Source of the DNA: Gammaproteobacteria bacterium
Lineage (GTDB): Bacteria; Pseudomonadota; Gammaproteobacteria; S012-40
Assembly (NCBI GenBank): GCA_026982215.1
Contig: JALSHN010000270.1
Span: forward strand, 1 to 14,820
Direction: 5' to 3'
Length of the DNA: 14,820 nucleotides
The notes beneath the pieces are model-generated. The model was not told the DNA's origin and did not search any database. It was given only the letters and a program-made list of their open reading frames with translations. Made by a program: the position numbers and the translations under genes. Shown piece after piece: positions 1 through 6,904 of this stretch. Position 1 is the stretch's first letter. Every line of letters begins with the position of its first letter.

Positions 1-2
1 CC

Positions 3-776
3 GAACAACGCGGCATCCTCGACGCCGAGGCCCTGGCGATGATCGAAGGGGTCCTGGCGGTCTCCGAGATGCAAGTCCGTGACATCATGATCCCCCGTGC
101 ACAAATGGTCACCGTCGAGCGTGACATCCCCCCCGAGGACTTCCTCCCGGTGGTGCTGCGCTCCGGCCACTCCCGCTTCCCGGTGATCGGCGAGTCGCGC
201 GATGAGGTCGTGGGCATCCTGCTGGCCAAAGACCTGCTGGCCTACTTCGCCAGCGAACGCCGCGACCCCCATTTCGTGCGTGATCACCTGCGCCCGGCGG
301 TGTTCATCCCCGAGAGCAAACGCCTCAACGTCCTGCTCAAGGAATTCCGCGTCAACCGCAACCACATGGCCATCGTCGTGGACGAATACGGCGGCGTGGC
401 CGGGCTGGTGACCATCGAAGACGTGCTGGAGCAGATCGTCGGCGAGATCGCCGACGAATACGACATCGACCAAGGCACCACCATCACCCGGGTCGGCGAA
501 CGCACCTTCACCGTCAAGGCCCTCACCGACATCGAAGACTTCAACGACTACTTCGGCACCGAATTCAGCGACGAAGAATTCGACACCATCGGCGGGCTGG
601 TGGTGAACCGTCTGGGGCACCTGCCCAAACGGGGCGAAGAAGTGATCATCGACCGCTTCCGTTTCAAGGTCCTGCGGGCCGACAACCGCCGGGTCCACCT
701 GCTCCAAGTCACCGAACTGGACGCGCAACGACCGGCCAGCGACGACGGAGAGGCCGACGATCGTCAAAGTGCTTGA
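3..776 (+). CDS. corC: CorC/HlyC-type CBS-domain protein, 5' partial
   Basis: The frame is open to the left edge, so the N-terminus is missing. The visible 257 residues begin with the stretch leading into MIEGVLAVSEMQVRDIM, the classic entry to the CBS pair of YbeX/CorC proteins. The first CBS domain spans about bases 66-250 (VRDIMIPR, FPVIGE, GILLAKDLL). The second spans about 280-460 (MAIVVDEYGGVAGLVTIEDVLEQIVGEI). The CorC/HlyC transporter-associated domain follows at about 475-720 (FDTIGGLVVNRLGHLPKRGEEV). Full-length family members have about 290 residues, so some 35-50 are lost. The family is soluble or membrane-attached, and CorC was linked to magnesium/cobalt efflux; its exact biochemical role is unsettled. 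The gene runs 8 bases into lnt, and corC(ybeX)-lnt adjacency is common in gammaproteobacteria. The ATG at 39 is internal and is not the true start. Confidence 0.93.
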   Translation, partial: EQRGILDAEALAMIEGVLAVSEMQVRDIMIPRAQMVTVERDIPPEDFLPVVLRSGHSRFPVIGESRDEVVGILLAKDLLAYFASERRDPHFVRDHLRPAVFIPESKRLNVLLKEFRVNRNHMAIVVDEYGGVAGLVTIEDVLEQIVGEIADEYDIDQGTTITRVGERTFTVKALTDIEDFNDYFGTEFSDEEFDTIGGLVVNRLGHLPKRGEEVIIDRFRFKVLRADNRRVHLLQVTELDAQRPASDDGEADDRQSA

Positions 777-2280
777 GCGCCGTCCCCGCGCCGCCGACCT
801 ACTGGCCCTCACGGGGGGGGCACTCACCCCCCTGGCCTTCGCCCCCTTCGACCTCTGGCCCCTGGCCATCCTCACCCCGGCGCTGCTGCTCCTCACATGG
901 CAGGACGCCAGCCCGCGGCGAGCCGCCTGGCGCGGCTTCCTCTTCGGCGTGGGCCTGTTCGGCCTGGGTACCTCCTGGGTCTACGTCTCCATGGAACGCT
1001 TCGGCGGTGTCGCTCCCCCACTGGCGATCTTCCTCACCACCCTGTTCACCCTGTTCCTCGCCCTGTTTCCCGCCGCCGTCGGCGCCCTGTGGGCCTGGCT
1101 CAAGGGCCCGCGCCCCCACGCCACCGCCCTGCTGGCCCTGTTTCCCGCCCTGTGGCTACTGGCGGAATGGATCCGCGGCCTGATCTTCACCGGGTTCCCC
1201 TGGCTGCTGCTGGGCTATGCCCACAGCGACACCCCCTTAGCCGGCCTGTTCCCCGTCACCGGGGTCTACGGCGTCAGCCTGATCAACGTCCTCCTCTCCG
1301 GCCTGATCGTCTGGGCCCTCACCGGTGGGAAAAAACGCTGGAGCCAGGCCGCCGCCCTCGGCGCCGTCCTATTCCTCCTCGGCGCCGTCCTGGACCGCCT
1401 CCCCTGGAGCCGTCCCGCCGGCGAGGCGCTGGAAGTGGCCCTCGTCCAAGGCAACGTCCCCCAAGACATCAAATGGCTCCCCGAGCAACGCGCCCCCACC
1501 CTGCGCCGTTATCTGGAGCTGACCCGGAGCCACTGGGACGCCGACCTCGTCGTCTGGCCGGAGACCGCCGTCCCCGCCTTTGCCCACCAAGTACAAGACT
1601 TCCTCCATCGGCTGGACCAGGAAGCGCGCCGTCACCGCACCGCCCTACTCATCGGCCTGCCCGTCATGGACCCCCGCAGCCGACGTTACTACAACGCCAT
1701 GCTCGCCCTGGGCGACGGCGAAGGCGAATACCGCAAACACCACCTGGTCCCCTTCGGGGAATACCTGCCCCTGCGTGGTCTGCTGGGCGGTGTGCTGGAC
1801 TTCTTCGACATCCCCCTCTCCGACTTCACCCCCGGCCCCGAGGACCAGCCCCTGGTCCGACTGGCCGGGTGGCCGGTCTCCGTCTCCATCTGCTATGAAG
1901 ACGCCTTCGGCGAAGAACTGATCCGCCAACTCCCCGAGGCCGCCTTCCTGGTCAACGCCAGCAACGACGCCTGGTTCGGCGACTCCTTCGCCCCCCACCA
2001 ACACCTGCAGATCGCCCGCGCCCGCAGCATGGAGACCCGCCGCTGGATGGTACGCGCCACCAACACCGGCGTCACCGCCCTCATCGACCCCCACGGTCGG
2101 CTCCACGCCCGCCTCCCCCAATTCCAGGTCGCCAGCGGCGGCGGCCGGCTCGTCCCCCGTCAAGGCACCACTCCCTACATCCTGCTCGGCAACACCCCCA
2201 CCGTCTTCACCGCCCTGGTACTGCTCGCCCTCGGCCTGTGGCGCGGCCGGATCAAGTCCGCCGCCACCCCGGCCGACTAA
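769..2280 (+). CDS. lnt: Apolipoprotein N-acyltransferase
   Basis: This 503-residue inner-membrane enzyme transfers the third acyl chain from a phospholipid to the N-terminal cysteine of lipoproteins, the last step after Lgt and LspA. Hydrophobic segments fill roughly residues 10-210, and another lies near the C-terminus (about 470-490). Between them is a nitrilase-type periplasmic domain (about 220-460). The expected Glu-Lys-Cys triad is present: E265 in VVWPETAVP, K323 in YRKHHLVPFGEYLPLR and C375 in VSICYEDAFGEEL. Length matches the family (E. coli about 512). The start is a GTG inside the end of corC. It is chosen because the N-terminus (LTPLAFAPFDLWPLA) aligns with other Lnt proteins and no better start follows. 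The 8-base overlap suggests translational coupling with corC. A predicted lipoprotein, a possible substrate, is encoded downstream on the other strand. Confidence 0.96.
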   Translation: MLERRPRAADLLALTGGALTPLAFAPFDLWPLAILTPALLLLTWQDASPRRAAWRGFLFGVGLFGLGTSWVYVSMERFGGVAPPLAIFLTTLFTLFLALFPAAVGALWAWLKGPRPHATALLALFPALWLLAEWIRGLIFTGFPWLLLGYAHSDTPLAGLFPVTGVYGVSLINVLLSGLIVWALTGGKKRWSQAAALGAVLFLLGAVLDRLPWSRPAGEALEVALVQGNVPQDIKWLPEQRAPTLRRYLELTRSHWDADLVVWPETAVPAFAHQVQDFLHRLDQEARRHRTALLIGLPVMDPRSRRYYNAMLALGDGEGEYRKHHLVPFGEYLPLRGLLGGVLDFFDIPLSDFTPGPEDQPLVRLAGWPVSVSICYEDAFGEELIRQLPEAAFLVNASNDAWFGDSFAPHQHLQIARARSMETRRWMVRATNTGVTALIDPHGRLHARLPQFQVASGGGRLVPRQGTTPYILLGNTPTVFTALVLLALGLWRGRIKSAATPAD

Positions 2281-2304
2281 CCCCCCGAACACGAACCCGC
2301 TGTT

Positions 2305-2337
2305 TTGAAGTCGGTCTAAACTTTGGGCAAGATAGAC
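2305..2337 (+). promoter_or_regulatory. Weak candidate promoter/operator before the 61-residue gene
   Basis: The 86-base gap after lnt is AT-richer than its surroundings. It holds a -35-like TTGAAG (2305-2310) but only a poor -10 about 18 bases later (AAGATA, 2329-2334). A perfect 5-base inverted repeat, GTCTA (2314-2318) and TAGAC (2333-2337), has arm centres about 19 bases apart, close to two helical turns, which could suit a dimeric regulator. Both signals are short enough to arise by chance. Confidence 0.2.
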
Positions 2338-2355
2338 ACATCCGCACCACACAGC

Positions 2356-2364
2356 GAGGTGAGG
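2356..2364 (+). promoter_or_regulatory. Ribosome binding site deciding the start at 2367
   Basis: GAGGTGAGG lies directly before the ATG at 2367, a strong Shine-Dalgarno match. It supports starting the small protein here rather than at upstream in-frame codons, which run back into the end of lnt. Confidence 0.6.
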
Positions 2365-2366
2365 CA

Positions 2367-2552
2367 ATGACCTTGATCATCGACATGGTCACCGGAGAGA
2401 TCCTCGAAGAAGACCGTCCCCGGGAACGGGAACAGGCGGAAGCGGAACACTCATCGCCGCGGCCGGAATACCACCCGCCGCAACCCGACCTCGTTCCGCT
2501 GACCCCGGAGCCCGGCGAACCGGCCCCGCCGCCGTTTCTGTGGGATCGCTGA
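2367..2552 (+). CDS. Small acidic proline-rich protein, function unknown
   Basis: This 61-residue protein begins MTLIIDMVTGEIL. It continues through an acidic, charged stretch (EEDRPREREQAEAE) and ends in a proline-rich tail finishing PPPFLWDR. There is no signal peptide, membrane segment or recognised domain. The tail looks disordered, while the first 13 residues could form a short strand or hairpin. A strong Shine-Dalgarno sequence precedes it, and it sits 86 bases after lnt with its own possible promoter. Support for reality comes from the good start and the non-random amino-acid composition. The short N-terminal motif resembles small conserved proteins I have seen in related bacteria, but I cannot name a family. 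The last 164 bases are antisense to the lipoprotein reading frame, so one of the two frames may be mis-called in the overlap. Confidence 0.6.
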   Translation: MTLIIDMVTGEILEEDRPREREQAEAEHSSPRPEYHPPQPDLVPLTPEPGEPAPPPFLWDR

Positions 2553-2898
2553 GCAAGCGACAGCGCCGGGCACGGCAAGCCACCGGGGGCGGTGTCTCCA
2601 CTCGACAATCGCTCACCGCTCCCGAGGCTGCCGAACGAGCCGCGCTCACCTCACGGTGGCGTCGAGCCGACTCCAACAACCGCGTAGTATCCCCATTGAT
2701 GGAATAAGCGAGGAAAAAGGCCGGCCCGCCACAGGCCTTGGCCCCCAGCCCCACCACCCCACACTCGTCGTCCCGCTGGCAAGGTGCCACCGCCAGCGCC
2801 CTCATCTCCGCCTCCAGCCGCAGCAGCTCATCGCCCCCTTCACCGCCACAAGCCGCCAGCAACAAAAACAGCCCCGCCATCAACCCGCGGCACGGCAT
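2389..2898 (-). CDS. Small cysteine-rich lipoprotein, function unknown
   Basis: The protein has 169 residues from an ATG at 2898, chosen because it directly begins a lipoprotein signal and has GAGGGTGG 7 bases upstream. The signal is short (one Arg, then LMAGLFLLLAAC), and the lipobox LAAC makes C17 the predicted lipidated residue. Asp is absent from the +2 position (G18), so outer-membrane sorting is plausible. The mature part has paired cysteines: C40, C46, C56 (GAKACGGPAFFLAYS), C98 (VSDCRV), C108 and C113. This looks like a small disulfide-bonded periplasmic lipoprotein family I associate with gammaproteobacteria, whose members usually end soon after the last cysteine pair. Here the frame continues about 55 residues as an Ala/Pro/Gly/Val-rich tail antisense to the 61-residue gene. 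That tail may be a lost stop or a frameshift rather than real protein. Confidence 0.6.
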   Translation of the reverse strand: MPCRGLMAGLFLLLAACGGEGGDELLRLEAEMRALAVAPCQRDDECGVVGLGAKACGGPAFFLAYSINGDTTRLLESARRHREVSAARSAASGAVSDCRVETPPPVACRARRCRLLSDPTETAAGPVRRAPGSAERGRVAAGGIPAAAMSVPLPPVPVPGDGLLRGSLR

Positions 2899-2913
2899 CG
2901 TCTTTCCACCCTC

Positions 2914-2922
2914 TGCTACAAT
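2914..2922 (+). promoter_or_regulatory. Extended -10 promoter for nadC
   Basis: TGCTACAAT matches the extended -10 pattern (TG-N-TATAAT with one mismatch). There is no good -35, which extended -10 promoters often lack. Transcription would start near 2929, giving a leader of about 41 bases to the GTG of nadC. The element directly abuts the Shine-Dalgarno of the divergent lipoprotein gene. Confidence 0.45.
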
Positions 2923-2944
2923 TTCGCTCTTCCACACAAAAACA

Positions 2945-2958
2945 GGGCCCCAAGGCCC
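2945..2958 (+). repeat. Short hairpin in the nadC leader
   Basis: GGGCC, a CCAA loop, then GGCCC form a perfect 5-base GC stem. It ends one base before the GGGAG Shine-Dalgarno (2959-2963) of nadC and would lie in the mRNA leader. It could affect translation, but it is short. Confidence 0.3.
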
Positions 2959-2969
2959 GGGAGCGGTAC

Positions 2970-3830
2970 GTGTCCACCCTCACCCCACCCGACCCGCTAG
3001 AGGTGCGCCAGGACGTGGCGCGCGCCCTCGACGAAGACCTCGGTCCCGGCGATGCCACCGCCGCACTGATCCCCGAACACCTCCACGCCCGCGCCCGAGT
3101 GATCTGCCGCGAGGCGGCGGTGATCGCCGGACGCCCCTGGTTCGATGACTGCTTCCGCCGCCTCGATCCCCACATCGCCATCCACTGGCAAATAGAAGAA
3201 GGTGCCTCGGTCACCCCCAACACCCTCCTCTGTCGCCTGGAAGGCAACGCCCGCGCCCTGCTCTCCGGCGAGCGCAGCGCCCTCAACTTCCTCCAGACCC
3301 TTTCCGCCACCGCCACCCTCACCCGGCGCTACGTCGCCCGGGTGCGCGGCACTGGCGTGCGCATCCTCGATACCCGCAAGACCCTCCCTGGCCTGCGGGC
3401 GGCGCAGAAATACGCCGTGCGTGCCGGCGGCGGTCACAACCACCGCCTGGGGCTCTACGACGCCATTCTCATCAAAGAAAACCACATCGCCGCCTGCGGC
3501 TCCATCGCCCGTGCGGTGGAACAGGCCCGAACCCACAGCCCCCGTCTGCCCATCGAAGTGGAAGTGGAAGACCTCGACGAACTGAAGCAGGCACTCGCCG
3601 CCGGTGTCGAACGCATCTTGCTGGACAACATGGACCTCGCCACCTTGCGCCGGGCAGTGGAACTCACCGCCCGGCGCGCCCGCCTGGAGGCCTCGGGCAA
3701 CGTCACTCTGGACAACGTCCGCGCCGTGGCGGAGACCGGCGTGGACGACATCTCCATCGGTGCCCTCACCAAACACGTCCACGCCGTGGACCTCTCCATG
3801 CGCCTGGAGCTGGACAGCGCCACAAGCTAA
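2970..3830 (+). CDS. nadC: Nicotinate-nucleotide pyrophosphorylase (carboxylating)
   Basis: This cytosolic enzyme of de novo NAD synthesis converts quinolinate and PRPP to nicotinate mononucleotide, CO2 and pyrophosphate. It has 286 residues from the GTG at 2970, close to the family's usual 280-300. The GTG is chosen because GGGAG stands 6 bases before it and the protein then begins at the family's normal N-terminus; further upstream the frame is low-complexity. Family motifs include LDEDLGPGDAT (20-30), the quinolinate-site arginine stretch in LDTRKTLPGLRAAQKYAVRAGGGHNHR (133-159), LYDAILIKENHI (162-173), EVEVEDLDE (196-204), ERILLDNM (214-221), and GNVTLDN followed by ISIGALTK (243-268). 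The gene is divergent from the lipoprotein gene and has its own extended -10 promoter. It lies 49 bases before proS. Confidence 0.96.
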   Translation: MSTLTPPDPLEVRQDVARALDEDLGPGDATAALIPEHLHARARVICREAAVIAGRPWFDDCFRRLDPHIAIHWQIEEGASVTPNTLLCRLEGNARALLSGERSALNFLQTLSATATLTRRYVARVRGTGVRILDTRKTLPGLRAAQKYAVRAGGGHNHRLGLYDAILIKENHIAACGSIARAVEQARTHSPRLPIEVEVEDLDELKQALAAGVERILLDNMDLATLRRAVELTARRARLEASGNVTLDNVRAVAETGVDDISIGALTKHVHAVDLSMRLELDSATS

Positions 3831-3833
3831 AAT
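3828..3833 (+). promoter_or_regulatory. Candidate -10 box for proS
   Basis: TAAAAT overlaps the TAA stop codon of nadC, about 46 bases before the proS start. The best -35 at 17-base spacing, TGGAGC (3805-3810), matches only three of six consensus positions. proS may instead be read through from nadC. Confidence 0.3.
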
Positions 3834-3865
3834 CGCCGCCCTTCCAGAGCCGACGAAGCCAAGCC

Positions 3866-3871
3866 AAGGAG
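3866..3871 (+). promoter_or_regulatory. Ribosome binding site of proS
   Basis: AAGGAG lies 8 bases before the ATG at 3880. It fixes the proS start against the many in-frame codons upstream, which lie out of frame within nadC. Confidence 0.75.
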
Positions 3872-3879
3872 CCCGTCCC

Positions 3880-5595
3880 ATGCGCACCTCGCGACTGCTG
3901 CTCGCCACCCTCAAAGAGACCCCTGCCGATGCCGAAGTGATCAGCCACCGCCTCATGCTGCGCGCCGGCATGATCCGCAAGCTGGCCTCCGGCCTCTACA
4001 CCTGGCTGCCGCTGGGACTGAGGGTGCTGCGCAAGGTGGAGACCATCGTCCGCGAAGAAATGGACCGCGCCGGAGCCCAGGAGCTGCTCATGCCCATCGT
4101 CCAACCGGCCGAGCTGTGGCAGGAGAGCGGCCGCTGGGAGGACTACGGCCCCGAATTGCTGCGTCTCAAAGACCGCCACCAACGGGACTTCGTCCTCGGC
4201 CCCACCCACGAGGAGGTGATCACCGACCTGGCCCGTCGCGAGCTGCGCTCCTACCGCCAGCTGCCGGTGAACCTCTATCAGATCCAGACCAAGTTCCGCG
4301 ACGAGATCCGCCCGCGTTTCGGCGTCATGCGGGCCCGGGAATTCATCATGAAGGATGCCTACTCCTTCCACCTCGACCAGGCCTCCCTGGAAGAGACCTA
4401 TCAGGCGATGTACGACGCCTATCACCGGATCTTCTCCCGCATGGGCCTGCGTTTCCGTGCCGTGGAAGCCGACACCGGGGCCATCGGCGGTCATGCCTCG
4501 CATGAGTTCCATGTCCTGGCCGATTCCGGCGAGGATGCCATCGCCTTCTCCAGCGCGAGCGACTATGCCGCCAACGTCGAACTCGCCCCTGCCCTGCCAC
4601 CCCAAGGCCCCCGCCCCCAACCCTCCGAGCCGCTACGCGAGGTGGACACCCCCGATGCCCGCAGCATCGACGAGGTCTCCCGCGCGCTGGGCATCCCTCC
4701 CCAGCGCTGCCTCAAGACCCTGCTGGTGAAGGGCACGGAGACCCCGGCGGTGGCCCTGGTACTACGCGGCGACCACCAGCTCAACGAGATCAAGGCGGAA
4801 AAACTACCGCAAGTCGCCACCCCCCTCACCCTGGTGGACGACGACAGCGTCCGCCGACTCACCGGGGCCCCCGCCGGCTCCATCGGCCCGGTGGGGCTGG
4901 AGATCCCGGTGATCGCCGACCATGCCGCCGCCCACCTGGCCGACTTCGTCTGCGGCGCCAACCGCGAAGGCAAGCACCTCATGGGGGTCAACTGGGGCCG
5001 GGACCTGCCCGAACCGCCGACCGCCGACCTGCGCAACGTGGTGGAAGGCGACCCCAGCCCCGACGGCCAGGGGGTGTTGTCCATCAAACGGGGTATCGAG
5101 GTGGGGCACATCTTCCAATTGGGAACGAAATACAGCGCGGCCCTGGGGGCCACCGTGCTGGACGAGTCCGGACGGGCGGTGACCCTCACCATGGGCTGTT
5201 ACGGCATCGGCGTCTCCCGGGTGGTGGCCGCCGCCATCGAACAGAACCACGACGACCGAGGCATCTGCTGGCCCCTGCCCCTGGCCCCCTTCCAGGTCGC
5301 CCTGGTGCCTGTTAACATGCACAAGTCGCAACGCCTCAGAGAGGCCGCGGAAGGCCTGTATCAGGCCCTCACCGAGGCCGGTATCGAGGTCCTGTTCGAC
5401 GATCGCAAGGAACGCCCCGGGGTGATGTTCGCCGACATGGAACTGATCGGCATCCCTTACCGCATCACCCTGGGCGAGCGAGGGCTGGACAAGGGAATGG
5501 CCGAGTTGAAAGGACGACGCGACAGCGCCCACCAGGACGTCCCCATCGAGCGGCTCATTCCCCTGCTTCAGGAGCGGTTAAGCAAGGGTGAGTGA
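3880..5595 (+). CDS. proS: Prolyl-tRNA synthetase, bacterial type
   Basis: This class II aminoacyl-tRNA synthetase charges tRNA-Pro with proline in the cytosol. Its 571 residues match E. coli ProS (572). The catalytic core shows SGLYTWLPLG near the N-terminus, GPTHEEVIT (107-115), class II motif 2 with TKFRDEIRPRFGVMRAREF (137-155), and motif 3 GCYGIGVSR (439-447). Between motifs 2 and 3 lies the INS/YbaK-like editing insertion (about 230-400: CLKTLLVKG, GDHQLNEIKAEKL, GPVGL, DFVCGANREGKHLMGVNW), which hydrolyses Ala-tRNA-Pro. The C-terminal anticodon-binding domain includes FDDRKERPGVMFADMELIGIP. All three parts are intact, so this is the full bacterial form rather than the short or archaeal-type enzyme. 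It follows nadC at 49 bases and is 12 bases before the lytic transglycosylase gene, probably cotranscribed. Confidence 0.98.
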   Translation: MRTSRLLLATLKETPADAEVISHRLMLRAGMIRKLASGLYTWLPLGLRVLRKVETIVREEMDRAGAQELLMPIVQPAELWQESGRWEDYGPELLRLKDRHQRDFVLGPTHEEVITDLARRELRSYRQLPVNLYQIQTKFRDEIRPRFGVMRAREFIMKDAYSFHLDQASLEETYQAMYDAYHRIFSRMGLRFRAVEADTGAIGGHASHEFHVLADSGEDAIAFSSASDYAANVELAPALPPQGPRPQPSEPLREVDTPDARSIDEVSRALGIPPQRCLKTLLVKGTETPAVALVLRGDHQLNEIKAEKLPQVATPLTLVDDDSVRRLTGAPAGSIGPVGLEIPVIADHAAAHLADFVCGANREGKHLMGVNWGRDLPEPPTADLRNVVEGDPSPDGQGVLSIKRGIEVGHIFQLGTKYSAALGATVLDESGRAVTLTMGCYGIGVSRVVAAAIEQNHDDRGICWPLPLAPFQVALVPVNMHKSQRLREAAEGLYQALTEAGIEVLFDDRKERPGVMFADMELIGIPYRITLGERGLDKGMAELKGRRDSAHQDVPIERLIPLLQERLSKGE

Positions 5596-5607
5596 GAATC
5601 CGCCGTC

Positions 5608-6144
5608 ATGAGATGGAGTGTGCTCGTCATACTGCTGTGGCTGCCCGCTCAGGCTTGGGCGCTGGGGCTGGAAATGGTGAAGACCAGCATCGGCGCCTTC
5701 CCTGACCAAAATAGTCGGGAAATGTGGTTCCACGACATGGACACGCGGCTGGCCAAACGGGTTCCCGACCCCGAGCAGCGCCAGAAGATCCTCGAACTGG
5801 TCTATCAAGAAGCCAATCGCGCCAACCTGCCGCCCGAGCTGGTGCTGGCGGTCATCCAGGTGGAAAGCAACTTCGACCCCTGGGCCATCTCCCACGCCGG
5901 TGCCATCGGCCTCATGCAGGTCATGCCCTTCTGGCTGGAAGAAATCGGCCAGCCGGGAGACAACCTGTTCCACGTCCCCACCAACCTGCGTCTCGGCTGC
6001 ACCATTCTGCGCCATTACATCGACGTCGAAAAAGGCAACCTGATCCGCGCCCTGGCCCGTTACAACGGCAGCCTGGGCAGTTACCGCTATCCCATCCGGG
6101 TGATGCGCGCCATGAGCACCTGGGCCGCCGCCCCCCTCCAGTGA
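5608..6144 (+). CDS. Small secreted lytic transglycosylase (SLT family)
   Basis: This 178-residue protein has a signal peptide ending about residue 18 (LLWLPAQAWA). The rest is a single SLT/lysozyme-like domain that would cleave the MurNAc-GlcNAc bond of peptidoglycan in the periplasm, forming 1,6-anhydro ends. The catalytic glutamate is E86 in VIQVESNFDP. It is followed by AISHAGAIGLMQVMPFW and the later NLRLGCTILRHYI and LARYNGS elements, all in family order. The usual AYNAGP motif is changed to RYNGS, a modest variation. No LysM, SPOR or other wall-binding domain is attached. It starts 12 bases after the proS stop with only a weak Shine-Dalgarno (AAGGGTGAG spanning the proS end), so it is likely expressed with proS. 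It ends 15 bases from the convergent SH3-like gene. Confidence 0.9.
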   Translation: MRWSVLVILLWLPAQAWALGLEMVKTSIGAFPDQNSREMWFHDMDTRLAKRVPDPEQRQKILELVYQEANRANLPPELVLAVIQVESNFDPWAISHAGAIGLMQVMPFWLEEIGQPGDNLFHVPTNLRLGCTILRHYIDVEKGNLIRALARYNGSLGSYRYPIRVMRAMSTWAAAPLQ

Positions 6145-6159
6145 CATCAGCCCTGTTCG

Positions 6160-6813
6160 TCATTCCTCCGTCGCCAGCACCCGGATGCGCCAGGCCTCGC
6201 GCCGTTTGAGCAGACACAAGCGGGCATCCGTGGGACTACGCAACACATCCCGGCGCAGATAGCCATTGCGACCGTCGAAGGTCTCCACCGGCACCCACCC
6301 CTCGCCGACGCTGCGCCAATCATGGACCTTGACCAACACCTGATCCAGACGGGCCAGCGGCTCGCCCTCACCGGGGCCGGGCAACAACGACGCCGGACGC
6401 ACCACCGCCGCGGTGGCATAACGATCCAGCTCGGAAGGAAAATGGGTGAACACATAAGGGGCGCAGAACAACACCCCCGACTCGGAACGCACGAACCCCC
6501 CACCCAAAGGCAGGATCGCCGCCAACTCCAACCACAGCGGGCTGTCCATGTCTTCCGGCTGCCAACGTTCCACGAAGGCCCGCCGGCCATGACGCCCGCC
6601 CCCCACCGCCACCCGGCGGTCCAGCGAAGCAACGACGAACTCGGCATCCCGGGCCGCCACCGCCTGCATCAGACGCTCGCGGAAGGCCAGCAGGGTCTCG
6701 TCGCGCACCGCCTCGTCCCGCAACGGAAAGGCGCCATCGAAGGCCGCCACCCACCCGGGCCAGAGACAGACCGCCATCACGGCGGGGAGAAGAAGGTTTC
6801 GTAACAGGCTCAT
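6160..6813 (-). CDS. Secreted protein with SH3-like C-terminus, function unknown
   Basis: The protein has 217 residues from the ATG at 6813. That start is preferred to one at 6852 because GAGGTGGAG stands 3 bases upstream and the protein then begins directly with a signal peptide (residues 1 to about 24, ending WVAA). The middle (about 43-145) has FRERLMQAVAARD, then RRAFVERW, SPLWLELAAILPLGGGF and FCAPYVFTHFPSELD, a pattern of an uncharacterised secreted family. The last 60 residues (LVKVHDWRSVGEGWVPVETFDG, GYLRRDVLRSPTDARL) resemble a bacterial SH3-like domain followed by an R-x-C-x-x-K-R tail typical of such proteins. SH3-like domains in secreted proteins often bind cell-wall peptides, which fits the convergent lytic transglycosylase, but that link is inference. 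Confidence 0.75.
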   Translation of the reverse strand: MSLLRNLLLPAVMAVCLWPGWVAAFDGAFPLRDEAVRDETLLAFRERLMQAVAARDAEFVVASLDRRVAVGGGRHGRRAFVERWQPEDMDSPLWLELAAILPLGGGFVRSESGVLFCAPYVFTHFPSELDRYATAAVVRPASLLPGPGEGEPLARLDQVLVKVHDWRSVGEGWVPVETFDGRNGYLRRDVLRSPTDARLCLLKRREAWRIRVLATEE

Positions 6814-6892
6814 CGTCTCCACCTCATGCAAACCCCGGACCGGCAATCGCACTTTCGCTACCCCCGATCTTTCCCCACCCCGCCCTGCAGGC

Positions 6893-6898
6893 TATCCT
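6893..6898 (+). promoter_or_regulatory. Candidate -10 box giving a leaderless ydcF-type mRNA
   Basis: TATCCT within GCTATCCT ends 6 bases before the ATG at 6905. If used, transcription would begin about at the A of the start codon, giving a leaderless mRNA. Consistent with this, there is no Shine-Dalgarno sequence before that ATG. The -35 region (TTTCCC, 6870-6875) is poor. Confidence 0.28.
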
Positions 6899-6904
6899 GC
6901 GCCC

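Noticed and set aside
1645..2367. 240-residue open frame on - across lnt
   Set aside because: Gly/Val/Ala-rich translation with no domain. The + strand carries the catalytic part of Lnt with its triad.
2784..2969. Upstream extension of nadC
   Set aside because: The added 62 residues are Pro/Ser/Ala low-complexity, antisense to the lipoprotein signal region, and lie ahead of the clear Shine-Dalgarno and promoter.
3604..3879. Upstream extension of proS
   Set aside because: It is an out-of-frame shadow of nadC. AAGGAG before 3880 and the match to normal ProS length settle the start.
2997..3980. 327-residue open frame on - across nadC
   Set aside because: Antisense shadow; nadC has every expected motif at normal length.
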